From: Phormidium ambiguum IAM M-71
GTDB taxonomy: Bacteria > Cyanobacteriota > Cyanobacteriia > Cyanobacteriales > Aerosakkonemataceae
NCBI RefSeq assembly: GCF_001904725.1
Contig: NZ_MRCE01000007.1
Location: forward strand, 1-64,000
Direction of reading: 5' to 3'
Length of the DNA: 64,000 nucleotides
The notes under the pieces are model-generated. The model saw only the letters and a program-made list of their open reading frames with translations. It did no database searches and had not been told where the DNA came from. The position numbers and the translations under genes are program-made. Positions 45,664 through 54,865 of this stretch are shown here, piece by piece. Within the stretch, counting starts at the first letter, position 1, and every line of letters starts with the position of its first letter.

Positions 45664-47085
45664 TTAACCTCCACTACCTGAACCAATAATTCCAGTTAAT
45701 TGCAATAAGTAAATGACAGCAAACACGGCAAAAAATAGCCCAGCAATTACAGTTCCACCCAAAGACCATATTGAGGGTTTCAGTTCTTTAGGTAACATTC
45801 GATGATTTAAATAAAGCGTTAATCCGGTAACAACTGGAATATGCGCTGCTTCAATTCCTCCTGCTAATTGAAGTAACCCAACTGGTTGACCAAAAATCAG
45901 GTAAATTGCGATCGGTAAAGCTGCTACCAAAACGATAATGTAGGTTTTTTGGAGGAACTTTTCATTTGTCCAACGACCGCGCAAACCAAAGCCTTGTAAG
46001 ATGATTTGAGTGCCATCAGCAAACATTCTGCCAAAGCCATCTTGAACGGAAAGAGTAGTGCTACAAAAGGTAATAAATACGATCGCAATCATAAACCAAA
46101 AACCAAATGGCCCCCAAAGATCGCCTAATAAATTACCTAACGTTTCTGCCACTTGATTTTCTTTCGGAACTAAACCTTGAGGACGCAGTAATTCTCCGCC
46201 AAGAATTAAGAAAGCTAAAGCTGCTAACAGCGCACCAACAACCGCTAAAGTGTTAGATAAAGTCATTAACGTTACCCAACCATGTAATCGCTTTTTCTCT
46301 TCATCACTAATTTCATTAGCTTGAAGAGGTTGTTCCTGATTTAATCCCGCAGCACCATATCCTCTAGCTTCTACCCAATAGGAATACCACATTAATCCGG
46401 CGGCTCCTGCTAACATAAAACCTAGCCAAGGTAGAATTTCTTGATATTTCACATCGGCAGGTATTTGTGGAAGCAAACCTGCGGCTAATTGTCTCACATT
46501 GGGAAATACCAGAGTAGCCGCAACAACAACTGCAATTGTGCGAGCAATACCTATATAAGAGGAGATTTTTTCTACTACGTTATATTGCCCCAGAAAAACA
46601 ATTGCTGCGGTGACTAAGATAATAATTACTGTCCAAAGTTTGACCGTTCCTCCTGTTACTAAAATTAAGGCAGTGGCGGCGGCTCCTGCGAGTCCGGCAA
46701 CAGTGGCGATCGCCACAAAAAACTGTGGTACTAAAATCCACCAAATTGCCCAATTTTTCGGCCCCGGAAGTCGTTTAAAACCTTCTAAAATTGTCGCCCC
46801 AGTACAAACCGAAAACCGCCCAACTTCTCGATTAATAAACCACTTTAAAACTACTGCTGCTAGTAACGCCCATAACAAAGAATAACCGTAAAATGCGGCA
46901 ATTCTTGGAGTAAAAAGTAACTCACCAGAACCAGCTGCTGAAAGCATCCATAAAAAACTCGGCCCTAACCATAAAAACCTTGTCCATCCGGTTGGTGGTT
47001 TTGGTATTATTTGTTTGTTTTCCTGTTGTTCATTACCTGTCTGTGTTGAGGCAGAAAGATGATTTTTATTTGTCATTTTTGCCAT
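45664..47085 (-). CDS. Nramp-related divalent metal transporter family protein
   Basis: The 473-residue membrane protein has about 11 helices and the Nramp fold. Recognisable segments include LGPSFLWMLSAAGSGELLFTP at the first helix and a sixth-helix region. The canonical DPGN of helix 1 is replaced by AAGSGEL, and no MPH-like metal-site motif is seen in helix 6 (LMLAGAAGLMWYS or similar). It is thus an Nramp-related clade with atypical substrate selection. It is upstream of the broken ZIP gene on the same strand, with 59 bp between. Confidence 0.85.
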   Translation of the reverse strand: MAKMTNKNHLSASTQTGNEQQENKQIIPKPPTGWTRFLWLGPSFLWMLSAAGSGELLFTPRIAAFYGYSLLWALLAAVVLKWFINREVGRFSVCTGATILEGFKRLPGPKNWAIWWILVPQFFVAIATVAGLAGAAATALILVTGGTVKLWTVIIILVTAAIVFLGQYNVVEKISSYIGIARTIAVVVAATLVFPNVRQLAAGLLPQIPADVKYQEILPWLGFMLAGAAGLMWYSYWVEARGYGAAGLNQEQPLQANEISDEEKKRLHGWVTLMTLSNTLAVVGALLAALAFLILGGELLRPQGLVPKENQVAETLGNLLGDLWGPFGFWFMIAIVFITFCSTTLSVQDGFGRMFADGTQIILQGFGLRGRWTNEKFLQKTYIIVLVAALPIAIYLIFGQPVGLLQLAGGIEAAHIPVVTGLTLYLNHRMLPKELKPSIWSLGGTVIAGLFFAVFAVIYLLQLTGIIGSGSGG

Positions 47086-47526
47086 CTCCTAATCTTAGCG
47101 AGATTGACCTTGAAGAACCCCTGCATTGGTAATTAACGCATAAAGTATTTGGTCAAACATGGCTTATTTTGTTTTCAAATACATTGGAAAATAGATAGTT
47201 CCCCAGAGAACTGTAACCAAGATATGCTCGGTAATATTGATTATTAAGTTCAGAACTTGAAAAAGCTAAATGGCATCTTTTCCTTACAGCCACAAAAACA
47301 CACAAGGAAGATTAATAGATGTCAAATTCGTTCTCCCTAGTCAGAATAGCTGTTATTATTACTATCAACCTCTACTAAAAGAAGGGTTAAATTTATATCT
47401 CTAGGTAGAATGATATTTCCGCTGATGAAAATATTTGATTAAAGGGCAAAAATACAAGTGTAAGCAGAAAGGAGTTTTTACCATTTTCCTTTCCTGCTTA
47501 CTTAAGTTATCGTTTATGGTTGTGGT
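47086..47526. other. intergenic region with a lipoprotein terminator
   Basis: About 440 bp with no gene. It contains the terminator hairpin at 47460-47501 and presumably the promoter of the Nramp-related gene near its left end. Confidence 0.4.
47460..47501 (-). terminator. hairpin past the two-repeat lipoprotein gene
   Basis: The stem GTAAGCAG plus AAAGGA pairs with TCCTTT, a one-base bulge and CTGCTTAC around a 13-base loop. On the minus strand it is followed by ACTTGTATTTTT. Confidence 0.6.
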
Positions 47527-48330
47527 TTATTGAGAAACAGCAGAGGGATATACTTGTGTAGCAATTACCACAGGTTTATTGCTGTATTCTGCTTCCAGTT
47601 TTCTCTTCAAATTCAAGTCCCAAGTTATGTCATAGTCTCGTTCAATTTCTGCCACTACAAACGGACGTACAACACCTGTTACAACTACTTTTTCACCATC
47701 ATTAATTGCTGCTTGAGGAGTGGCGTGTAACACTAACAAGTTTTCGCCACCAACTAATTGATCTTCATCCAATGTAAAGGTGTTTGGGCCAGTAATATTT
47801 TCAACTTCACCATTTATGGCGATCGATCTACCGTAATATTGGGTAGGATTCTTACTAACTTCACCCGGTTTAGGAGATAAAGCAATTGATTGAGCAATAA
47901 TCGCTGGTTTATTCTCGTATTCTCTGTATAGATTCGGTTCCAATGTTAAATTGTACTCGCGCTCAATCTCAGAAACTACTAAGTTGCGAACTGTACCTGT
48001 TACCTGAACTTCTGTATTTTCAGGTAATAAAAAAGGTTGTCCTGAAGCATTAACTACCAGAATTGGTTCGTTACGAAAAAATTGTTGATCGCTAATAGTA
48101 AAAGATGCAGGGCCTACTTTTTGCACAGGTTCACTTCTCACTGTTACCGTTTTACCAATTAGTTGATTAGTATTATCGCTTACTTCTTGGGTGGTAACAT
48201 TTCCTGTGGCGTTAGGAACTGTGGCTGTTTCCTGTTCATTGGCGCAAGCAGGAAGCAATACAGCTGCTAATGCTAAGGCAAAAATTTTCTTTGGTTCCCA
48301 CAAGTTTTTGATTACGTTATGTCTCTTCAT
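47527..48330 (-). CDS. lipoprotein with two OB-fold-like repeats
   Basis: The ATG at 48330 has an excellent ribosome site (AAAGGAGGATC), preferred over an upstream start at 48369. The signal ends in the lipobox LLPAC near residue 27, so the mature protein is lipid-anchored. Two similar units follow: IGKTVTVRSEPVQKVGPASFTI to VQVTGTVRNLVVSEIEREY, and YYGRSIAINGEVENITGPNTFTL to VVVTGVVRPFVVAEIERDY. Both end in EIERxY. No catalytic motifs are seen. It could be a periplasmic binding or assembly factor of the envelope. Confidence 0.8.
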   Translation of the reverse strand: MKRHNVIKNLWEPKKIFALALAAVLLPACANEQETATVPNATGNVTTQEVSDNTNQLIGKTVTVRSEPVQKVGPASFTISDQQFFRNEPILVVNASGQPFLLPENTEVQVTGTVRNLVVSEIEREYNLTLEPNLYREYENKPAIIAQSIALSPKPGEVSKNPTQYYGRSIAINGEVENITGPNTFTLDEDQLVGGENLLVLHATPQAAINDGEKVVVTGVVRPFVVAEIERDYDITWDLNLKRKLEAEYSNKPVVIATQVYPSAVSQ

Positions 48331-48369
48331 AGATGAAGATCCTCCTTTAATTTTTCTGTGGATTGGCAC

Positions 48370-48703
48370 TTAAATCCATTAATTTGCTGCTTTAATTAAG
48401 CCAACTAATTTAATTTTCGATTATATGAAACCAATCTTGTTTAACTGGCTAAGTTTAATTGTTGTGTTGGCAAGTTGCTATTAATTTTGTGCAGGTCTGT
48501 TGCAACGCCAACTTAATCTTACATTCCCAAAATATAAGATTCTTATAACCATTGACTTAAAAGAGTGCTGATCTAAAGAACTAGAATTAATATGCCTGAT
48601 TAAAATTTTGTACGATTCATCTACCTTAAGAATGAAATTAAGAGGAATTATGATAAAATTTGCTGTCGAATCAATGCAGAATTTTTTTCGACTAAAATAG
48701 TAT
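48370..48703. other. AT-rich intergenic region
   Basis: About 330 bp containing the lipoprotein gene promoter. Only very short hydrophobic frames occur (19 and 22 codons) without support. Nothing else is visible. Confidence 0.35.
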
Positions 48704-50029
48704 CTAACAGTTTTTGACTACTTGTATTACTCTTTGATACTCCTCTTGCACCTGCAAACAATCTTGTTCTTCAGATAACTCTTCTCGACTACCTCGAAAA
48801 ATCATTTCTGCGTGTTTATATAGATGAGATTTATATTTAGGATTGTCCGTATAACTGGCAATCACAGCTATTGATTCCAGCAACTTTAAATTGACAGCTA
48901 AATCCGATTTACCATATATTCTAATTTGATTAAAAGCACTATCAACTAATTCAGCAAAACTTACTGTTTCAGCAATTATTCGCAAATTCTTTTCTTCGTC
49001 ATAACGGTAAGCTGAGGGAAATTTCCTTTGGGAAAGATGGACGAGTCCATCGGTGATGCGATCGATACAACGAATTGCCGTAAAAGGGTCATTAATCCCC
49101 GGAGAAAGCGCACGCATGGAAATTTCTACTAATTGCGCGATCGGAAATTCAATATCTTGTTGTTCTGTGCGTTCTTTGCCTAAAATAAATACTTTATGGA
49201 TTTCGTTAATAACTGTTTCATTTACCCGTTGAGCAGGGTAGATCGTTATTAAATTCTTACCTTGAATTATAAATTCACCTGGTTGAATGTTTAACTTTAA
49301 CAATAAATCATATTTACAGGCTATTTTCATCAATTGCTCATGATCGATCACTTGTAAATAACCTGCTTTATTAGCTGTAATTGGTGAAGATGCGATCGCA
49401 AAATCTTCAGGAATCTCCCCAACTATTCGTTCTGCTTGCTCTTTATTGTGTCCAATTTTTTCAGGATATAAATTCTCGATCGTTCTATGCAAATCTATGC
49501 TGACATTTTCAATTACATGAGACGCTTGAATAATAGTTGAAGCGTGATGAATAAAGAAAATTAGCACAGCAATACTGGCGATCGCTAATAAAATTCCTAC
49601 TGTTACAGAAAGCTGCGGTACAAATAGTTTGAAATCTTCTCCTCGTACTGTTCTGAGAATCAGCAAACAGTAAATAAATGTGCCAATAAATGTCCCTAAA
49701 ACCAACTGATTTCCCGTATCTTGCATGAAATTTCTTAGCAGTCGGGGGCCGAAATTAGCAGATGCTAATTGTAACGCCACAATAGTAATAGAAAAAGCCG
49801 TTGCTGCTACACTTACCATAGAACCTGCGATCGCTGAAAGTAGCGATCGCGCTCCCTCTGGCCCACCCGTATAAATCCAACTCCATTGATCCATTTTTAC
49901 CTTATCCGTGCGGTCAAGGGCGAGCGTAGTAAATGCTAAAACGATTCCCCCTAAAACCATCACCGATGGTAAAAACCAATAGCTAGAATGCAGCGAATCC
50001 CAAAGTTTTTTTAGCTTAACATTTCTCAT
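48704..50029 (-). CDS. DUF2254 family membrane protein
   Basis: The 441-residue protein has four N-terminal membrane helices in the order typical of DUF2254: FLPSVMVLGGIVLAF (about 20-38), then LLSAIAGSMVSVAATAFSITIVAL, LVLGTFIGTFIYCLLIL and VGILLAIASIAVLIFFI. The conserved SANFGPRLLRNFMQD lies after the second. A cytoplasmic domain follows, with GYLQVIDHEQLM and SPGINDPFTAIRCIDRI. No enzymatic role is known. It begins inside the last four bases (ATGA overlap) of the MscS gene, a sign of coupled translation. Confidence 0.88.
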   Translation of the reverse strand: MRNVKLKKLWDSLHSSYWFLPSVMVLGGIVLAFTTLALDRTDKVKMDQWSWIYTGGPEGARSLLSAIAGSMVSVAATAFSITIVALQLASANFGPRLLRNFMQDTGNQLVLGTFIGTFIYCLLILRTVRGEDFKLFVPQLSVTVGILLAIASIAVLIFFIHHASTIIQASHVIENVSIDLHRTIENLYPEKIGHNKEQAERIVGEIPEDFAIASSPITANKAGYLQVIDHEQLMKIACKYDLLLKLNIQPGEFIIQGKNLITIYPAQRVNETVINEIHKVFILGKERTEQQDIEFPIAQLVEISMRALSPGINDPFTAIRCIDRITDGLVHLSQRKFPSAYRYDEEKNLRIIAETVSFAELVDSAFNQIRIYGKSDLAVNLKLLESIAVIASYTDNPKYKSHLYKHAEMIFRGSREELSEEQDCLQVQEEYQRVIQVVKNC

Positions 50030-51030
50030 GAATTGTTATTAGGTGAAGTTTGACCATTACCATTTTTCTGGGCTTGTAATTCAACTAATTTTCGCAAAGA
50101 ACCACCGATGCTGCGAGGTTTTGGCGCTTCATTTCTGCCTGCGGGCCAACCTTCTCTTTGACGATTGCGATCGCCATCTGTCTCCTCTGTTTGGTCATGA
50201 AACAGAATTTGTTGCGTCGGAAATGGCAGATCGATCCCATTAGCAGTCAGCTTATTTTTAATCCCAGTTAAAACTTTATCTTGCAAATCCAAAGCATCAG
50301 ATCTTCGGGGTGGTTGAATCCACCATCGAGCGCGAATATTCACCGTACTTTCAGCCAAATCTACCACAATTGCATCCGGTGCAGGTTCTCTTAAAACGTC
50401 TTGGATGTCATACATTGCTTCCAGAATTAATTGCCTAGCTCGTTCAATATCATCACCGTAACCAATGCCAATATCGTATTGTAATCTCCGGTTCTCAAAA
50501 GCAGTATTAACTGTTACTGAATTAGTAAAAAGTTCTGAATTGGGAATTACTATCCGCCGCCCGTCATAAGTTCTAATTGTGGTCGCTCTCGTTTCAATAT
50601 TTTCTACAGTTCCCTCAAAATTCTTAAATACAATTTGGTCATTAATTTGAAAAGGTTCAGTTAATAAAATTAAAATTCCGGCTAAAAAGTTTTGCAAAAT
50701 ATCCCGAAAAGCAAAACCAATTGCTACCCCACTAATCCCTAATAATTGTACCAAGTCATTAGCTTTTATCGAAGGAATGACAATTGATAGAGACACAAAC
50801 AACCCCACCAAAACTATCGCTCCCTGTGCTAATCTTCCTAGCACTAATCCTAAATTTCGTGCTTGGCGACGATTGCGCGTTAAACTTCTAACTAGTCTTT
50901 TAACTGCCCTACCAACAAAGAAAAAGATGAAAAATACAATTAGTGCGATCGCAATATTCGGTAACAGAGCTAAGAAATCATTAATCATGCTCTGCAACTG
51001 TTTCCAAGCTGCTGATAATTGTATATTCAT
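50026..51030 (-). CDS. MscS family mechanosensitive ion channel
   Basis: The 334-residue protein has three membrane helices. The third, pore-forming region contains LLGISGVAIGFAFRDILQNFLAGILILL (near 95-122). The beta domain has PFQINDQIVF and ATTIRTYDGRRIVIPNSELFTN, a near-perfect MscS signature. Such channels release solutes under osmotic downshock. It overlaps DUF2254 by 4 bp, and together they look like an envelope-tension module. Confidence 0.93.
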   Translation of the reverse strand: MNIQLSAAWKQLQSMINDFLALLPNIAIALIVFFIFFFVGRAVKRLVRSLTRNRRQARNLGLVLGRLAQGAIVLVGLFVSLSIVIPSIKANDLVQLLGISGVAIGFAFRDILQNFLAGILILLTEPFQINDQIVFKNFEGTVENIETRATTIRTYDGRRIVIPNSELFTNSVTVNTAFENRRLQYDIGIGYGDDIERARQLILEAMYDIQDVLREPAPDAIVVDLAESTVNIRARWWIQPPRRSDALDLQDKVLTGIKNKLTANGIDLPFPTQQILFHDQTEETDGDRNRQREGWPAGRNEAPKPRSIGGSLRKLVELQAQKNGNGQTSPNNNS

Positions 51031-51123
51031 TATACTTCCTAACTCATCAGTTACTACTTAATGTTATAAGCAAAATTGGAAGTTAAAAATCTACCAGAAG
51101 TCAGTAATTTAAAAATTTCCCAA

Positions 51124-51176
51124 GTACGTTGTTGCGCTTTAGCGCTCTTATCTAGCGCTAAAGCGCAACAACGTAC
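51124..51176. repeat. long perfect palindromic element
   Basis: 23-base perfect arms (51124-51146 and 51154-51176, both starting or ending with GTACGTTGTTGCGC) flank the loop CTTATCT. It is followed by CTTTTTTAA. The preceding gene is transcribed away, so this is unlikely to be its terminator; a dispersed palindromic element is more likely. Confidence 0.8.
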
Positions 51177-51248
51177 CTTTTTTAATTTTCAGGTTTGGAA
51201 ATATTGTCAAATGTGAGATAAAATTAACTATATTTTTAGATAAATGTC

Positions 51249-51521
51249 ATGACAACTAACTTACCCCTAAAGCTGCATAACTTACCCAACAGTTTACCAA
51301 TAGAAGGTGCTGTCAGTATTGAGTTAGTAGAAGGAGTGCCAATTTTTCGGGCTTCTAGTACAGTGCAGAATCGAATTGAAGCTTTATTGACTAAACAGAA
51401 AGATTCTGCTCTTACAGCTGAAGAAGAAAACGAATTGGATAAATATGAAGAATTAGATGATTATCTCAGTTTGGTTAACAGAACTGTTAGAAATGTTTTG
51501 CTCACTCAAAATCAAGGATAA
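51249..51521 (+). CDS. small acidic cyanobacterial protein, possible antitoxin-like partner
   Basis: The 90-residue protein has KLHNLPNSLPIEGAVSIELVEGVPIFRAS and then a helical acidic part (RIEALLTKQKDSALTAEEENELDKYEELDDYL). In cyanobacteria such small proteins often precede an HNH endonuclease gene, and a remnant starting NRYI/ISAADKE lies just downstream. The role is unproven. The ATG at 51249 is the sole start. Confidence 0.65.
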   Translation: MTTNLPLKLHNLPNSLPIEGAVSIELVEGVPIFRASSTVQNRIEALLTKQKDSALTAEEENELDKYEELDDYLSLVNRTVRNVLLTQNQG

Positions 51522-51526
51522 TAAAA

Positions 51527-51612
51527 TTGTCTGCTAACCGTTATATCATATCAGTGCCGCTGATAAAGAAATTGGACGACATCCACCATCGATCGATCCA
51601 ATTCAGAGTTAA
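51527..51612 (+). pseudogene. likely HNH endonuclease remnant
   Basis: Directly after the small acidic gene, one frame reads LSANRYI and another continues ISAADKEIGRHPPSIDP to a stop. NRYISAADK is a typical HNH nuclease opening, and HPPSID resembles the end of such proteins. An indel near 51548 and a large internal deletion would explain both. The fragment is very short, so confidence is limited. Confidence 0.35.
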
Positions 51613-52412
51613 TTTGAATCTCGATTTACTAAAGTTTTAATTTCCTGACATAAAGCCAAAATTTCCTTTTGTAATGCCGCAATTGACTTTGCTCCCGCTA
51701 TCTCACCTTCCTCACTATCGGCATCACGACCAATAAAAAATGTGGCAATTGTAGCCGTAACATAACCAAAAACCGCAGAGGCATATAGCGCCAATAAAAA
51801 ACAAAGTACTCGACCTTCAGCAGTTTTTGGCGAATATTCCGAACCCATAGTTGTAATTAACATTGCCGTCCACCAAAGGGCGTTACCATAACTTCTTAAT
51901 CCAGTTTCATCAGCAACTTGATTTTCAAAAGCATACATTCCAGCTGCACCCATTAAAGTCACAATTATTGTTAATCCCAAAACATAACCAAAACCTCGAC
52001 GATGAAACGTTGTTGCTAAAGCTTTCATTCCTTGATTAGTCCGAGACATTACTCTTAATAATTGCAATCCCCGCACCGCACGAACTGTCCGCAAAACCCG
52101 AAAAATCCGAAAAATTCGTAACGCAGGTAACAGCAGCGAAAGCGCAGTTAACCAGTTTCTTCGCAAATAAGCAACTTTACGCGGCGCTAAACTAAACTCC
52201 AGCAAAAAATCTAAAATAAAAATAATCCAAATAGTAGTGCTAACTGCATCTAATATTGGTGTAAGTCCCCGAACTAACTCAATAATAAATAACAACAGCC
52301 AGACCAAAGCTAAAATTAACATTGGCATTTCTAGCCAATCTTCTAACTGTTGCAAAACCTCATTTCGTTCTTGCTCTAAAGCTTGTTTTTCTTCAAGATT
52401 TACATTACTCAT
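51609..52412 (-). CDS. voltage-gated-like ion channel with atypical selectivity filter
   Basis: The 267-residue protein has six membrane helices. The charged S4 is visible as LPALRIFRIFRVLRTVRAVR (near 92-112). The pore segment is LWWTAMLITTMGSEYSPKTAEGR (near 180-200): where potassium channels have TVGYGD, this has TTMGSEY. The final helix is FLLALYASAVFGYVTATIATFFIG. It is probably a tetrameric cation channel of uncertain selectivity. Confidence 0.88.
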   Translation of the reverse strand: MSNVNLEEKQALEQERNEVLQQLEDWLEMPMLILALVWLLLFIIELVRGLTPILDAVSTTIWIIFILDFLLEFSLAPRKVAYLRRNWLTALSLLLPALRIFRIFRVLRTVRAVRGLQLLRVMSRTNQGMKALATTFHRRGFGYVLGLTIIVTLMGAAGMYAFENQVADETGLRSYGNALWWTAMLITTMGSEYSPKTAEGRVLCFLLALYASAVFGYVTATIATFFIGRDADSEEGEIAGAKSIAALQKEILALCQEIKTLVNRDSN

Positions 52413-52523
52413 AACTTCAATTATTCAACATATTGGGATAACGGAGAAATTCCCGGTCTTTTTCTTAAAAGTTACCCATACAACTTACTAAAAGGTACAG
52501 CAGTAAAACCATAGTTAAATTAT

Positions 52524-53795
52524 TCATGGTTCCAGCACATTTACACTAACTAATGAAGTCAAATTAAAACCTTCTTCCTCTAAGCGATTTTGCACAGCAC
52601 GAGTAATCCGTTGACGAATTACAGCATCCGACAGCTTTACCCCCGGTTTACGTTGCACATAAACAACCGAAAGCAGCGTATTTTGTCCGGGAATTTCCGG
52701 GCGAGTAAAGCGCACATTTGATTCAATTAATTCTGCTAAACCTACTTCTTCGATCGCTTTTTGTACCTGCACATTTGCTCGTTGAGCGCGAGTCGATCGT
52801 TCTAAACTAGGAGAAGTGGAAAATTGCCATCCTAAAAGTCCTAAAAGTGCCATCAAAGTCACGCTTAAAGCAATCGGAAAAACTCCTTTTTTCCCTCGAT
52901 CGTAACGGCTTCCTTTAGTAGATAAACCAAAAATTCGGAATAAAATCGCCGCTGTTAAATTGATGCCGCATAATTGCAGTAACAACAAAAACAATCCACC
53001 TTTGGCTAAATCCCATCTACCAATAGCACAAGCCATTCCCACAATACCCGCAGGTGGTGCTAAAGAAGCCGCAACTAACATTCCCGTTGCCGCACCAGAA
53101 ACTAAACTGCTACGCTCAGATTGGACTAAATTTAACGCTCCGGCTGCACCTGCGGCAATGGGCAATAACACCGCTACAGCAGAAATTTGACTGCGATCGA
53201 TCATCAAACTAGTCGGAATCTTTTGCTGCAATATTAGACTGAGGAAAAAAGTAATTAAAATCGTTACTCCCAAAGCACTAAAATAACGCAACAAACTGCG
53301 CCAAAGCAAAAATCGATCGCCTCTAGCAGTAGCAATAGCAACATTCATCGCCGGACCCGCAAAAGGTGCAATCAACATCGCCGCCACCAACAAATAACTC
53401 GTATTTGTATAAAGTCCAATCCAAACTACAACCCCTGCAAGTGCGGCATATCCCAAAAAACCTCGCCAAGAACCAATACTTTGCAAACCCGAAAGAAAAA
53501 TCTCAATTGGACTACGTTCTTGCACATCTTTAACTTGTTGCGGTGCTTCCGAAGCAGGCGGTTGCAACGCTATCACACCAGTAGGCATTAAACTAATGTG
53601 GACATTTGATAAATCTTCTAACTCCCCTAAAAACTTCTCTACTTTGCGATTAGAAATATTAACTATGACTACATCAATTTCCCCATCATTGTTGCTAGCC
53701 TCGAATTGTGCCAAATTCACCCCATTGTGAGATTTAGCAAGATCGAGAACTACATTTCCTTGTCCTTTTGGTACTTGAATAATTAATTGTCGCAT
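52524..53795 (-). CDS. DUF389 family membrane protein
   Basis: The 423-residue protein has an N-terminal soluble domain (MRQLIIQVPKGQGNVVLDLAK) followed by DUF389 helices: FLGYAALAGVVVWIGLY, SYLLVAAMLIAPFAGPAMNVAIA and LAPPAGIVGMACAIGRWDLA. A C-terminal soluble part ends with TRAVQNRLEEEGFNL. Function is unknown in the family, but it is widespread in cyanobacteria and actinobacteria. It stands alone. Confidence 0.9.
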   Translation of the reverse strand: MRQLIIQVPKGQGNVVLDLAKSHNGVNLAQFEASNNDGEIDVVIVNISNRKVEKFLGELEDLSNVHISLMPTGVIALQPPASEAPQQVKDVQERSPIEIFLSGLQSIGSWRGFLGYAALAGVVVWIGLYTNTSYLLVAAMLIAPFAGPAMNVAIATARGDRFLLWRSLLRYFSALGVTILITFFLSLILQQKIPTSLMIDRSQISAVAVLLPIAAGAAGALNLVQSERSSLVSGAATGMLVAASLAPPAGIVGMACAIGRWDLAKGGLFLLLLQLCGINLTAAILFRIFGLSTKGSRYDRGKKGVFPIALSVTLMALLGLLGWQFSTSPSLERSTRAQRANVQVQKAIEEVGLAELIESNVRFTRPEIPGQNTLLSVVYVQRKPGVKLSDAVIRQRITRAVQNRLEEEGFNLTSLVSVNVLEP

Positions 53796-53898
53796 ATCAC
53801 CCGTATCTTACCTTCCCACTGCAAATATTGCGCGGGGATGTGGCGATCGCTCTCTAGCTACGGGTATATTTCCTGATATTAAGTAATAGTCTAGACAG

Positions 53899-54381
53899 TT
53901 ACAACTTATACCCAATCTTTCGCAAAAATTCCTTCCTAGCTTTTACATCACTTTCACTTTCCACACCCTTTGGTGAAAAGCCATCAATAACCCCTAAAAT
54001 TCCTCTTCCCTGTTCTGTTTCTGCCACAATTACTTGCACAGGATTTGCTGTGGCACAATAAATCGTGCAAACTTCTTGACACTGTTTAATAGCATTTAAA
54101 AAATTGATCGGAAAAGCTTCTTTTAACAAAATGACAAAACTGTGTCCTGCGGCAATATCCTGTGCATTTTTGGTGGCTGTTTCTGCCAAAGTTTTTTCGT
54201 TTCCCGCTACCCGAATTAAACATGGCCCCGAAGCTTCACAAAAAGCAATACCAAATTTTACCTGTGGCGAAGTTCCCACAATTATTTCATACAAATCTTC
54301 CACTGTTTTAATAAAGTGGCTATGACCAATAATGATGTTACTTTCTTCAGGAATTTCCATTGGGATTGCTTTGAGTTCCAT
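53899..54381 (-). CDS. adenosine-specific kinase family protein
   Basis: The 160-residue protein matches PF04008. Segments NIIIGHSHFIKTVEDLYE, VKFGIAFCEASGPCLIR, NAQDIAAGHSFVILLKEAFPINFLNAIK and GILGVIDGFSPKGVE are diagnostic. It is cytosolic, and a nucleoside-binding or kinase-like activity is inferred from an archaeal homologue structure. No nucleoside genes are adjacent. Confidence 0.9.
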   Translation of the reverse strand: MELKAIPMEIPEESNIIIGHSHFIKTVEDLYEIIVGTSPQVKFGIAFCEASGPCLIRVAGNEKTLAETATKNAQDIAAGHSFVILLKEAFPINFLNAIKQCQEVCTIYCATANPVQVIVAETEQGRGILGVIDGFSPKGVESESDVKARKEFLRKIGYKL

Positions 54382-54443
54382 TGTTATTTCCTTGACCTCA
54401 CTAACTAAATTTTACTTTTATATCGTTACTTTTTGGGAAGTTA

Positions 54444-54665
54444 CTAATCTTCTGACCAATCTTCTCTACCTAGTAAATCAATGATGCGATCGCGCAACAA
54501 ATAATCATTCAATTCCAACTCTTGTTCAACATACACCCATTCTCTTGCTGGAATGAATTGACAAAGAGTATAAATTGGTTGACTGCGGTTGATGATTCTT
54601 TTATTAACTAGTTCTCTTGCTTCTTCTCTGATCGCATTTATGTCATAGCGAATGGTAGTAATCAT
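54444..54665 (-). CDS. DUF4327 family protein
   Basis: From MITTIRYDINAIREEAREL the protein has 73 residues; an upstream start at 54707 seems less likely. It has the family hallmarks QPIYTLCQFIPAREWVYVE and LLRDRIIDLLGREDW. DUF4327 is a small protein family confined to cyanobacteria, of unknown function. Confidence 0.85.
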   Translation of the reverse strand: MITTIRYDINAIREEARELVNKRIINRSQPIYTLCQFIPAREWVYVEQELELNDYLLRDRIIDLLGREDWSED

Positions 54666-54865
54666 AGCCTTCACTATCCTTTCTGGGTAAACAACGAGTA
54701 GAAACACTCAAGTTTTTGACTCATAACTTACTCTAGCAAATTTATGACAACACTTGGTTAAATAGCAACAAACTGAAAGAGAAACACTTAAATAGAATAA
54801 AGCTCTAGAATTGCTCTGAACTAATTAAGTAATAAATAAAAAACTATAATAATTGTTAGCTGATT

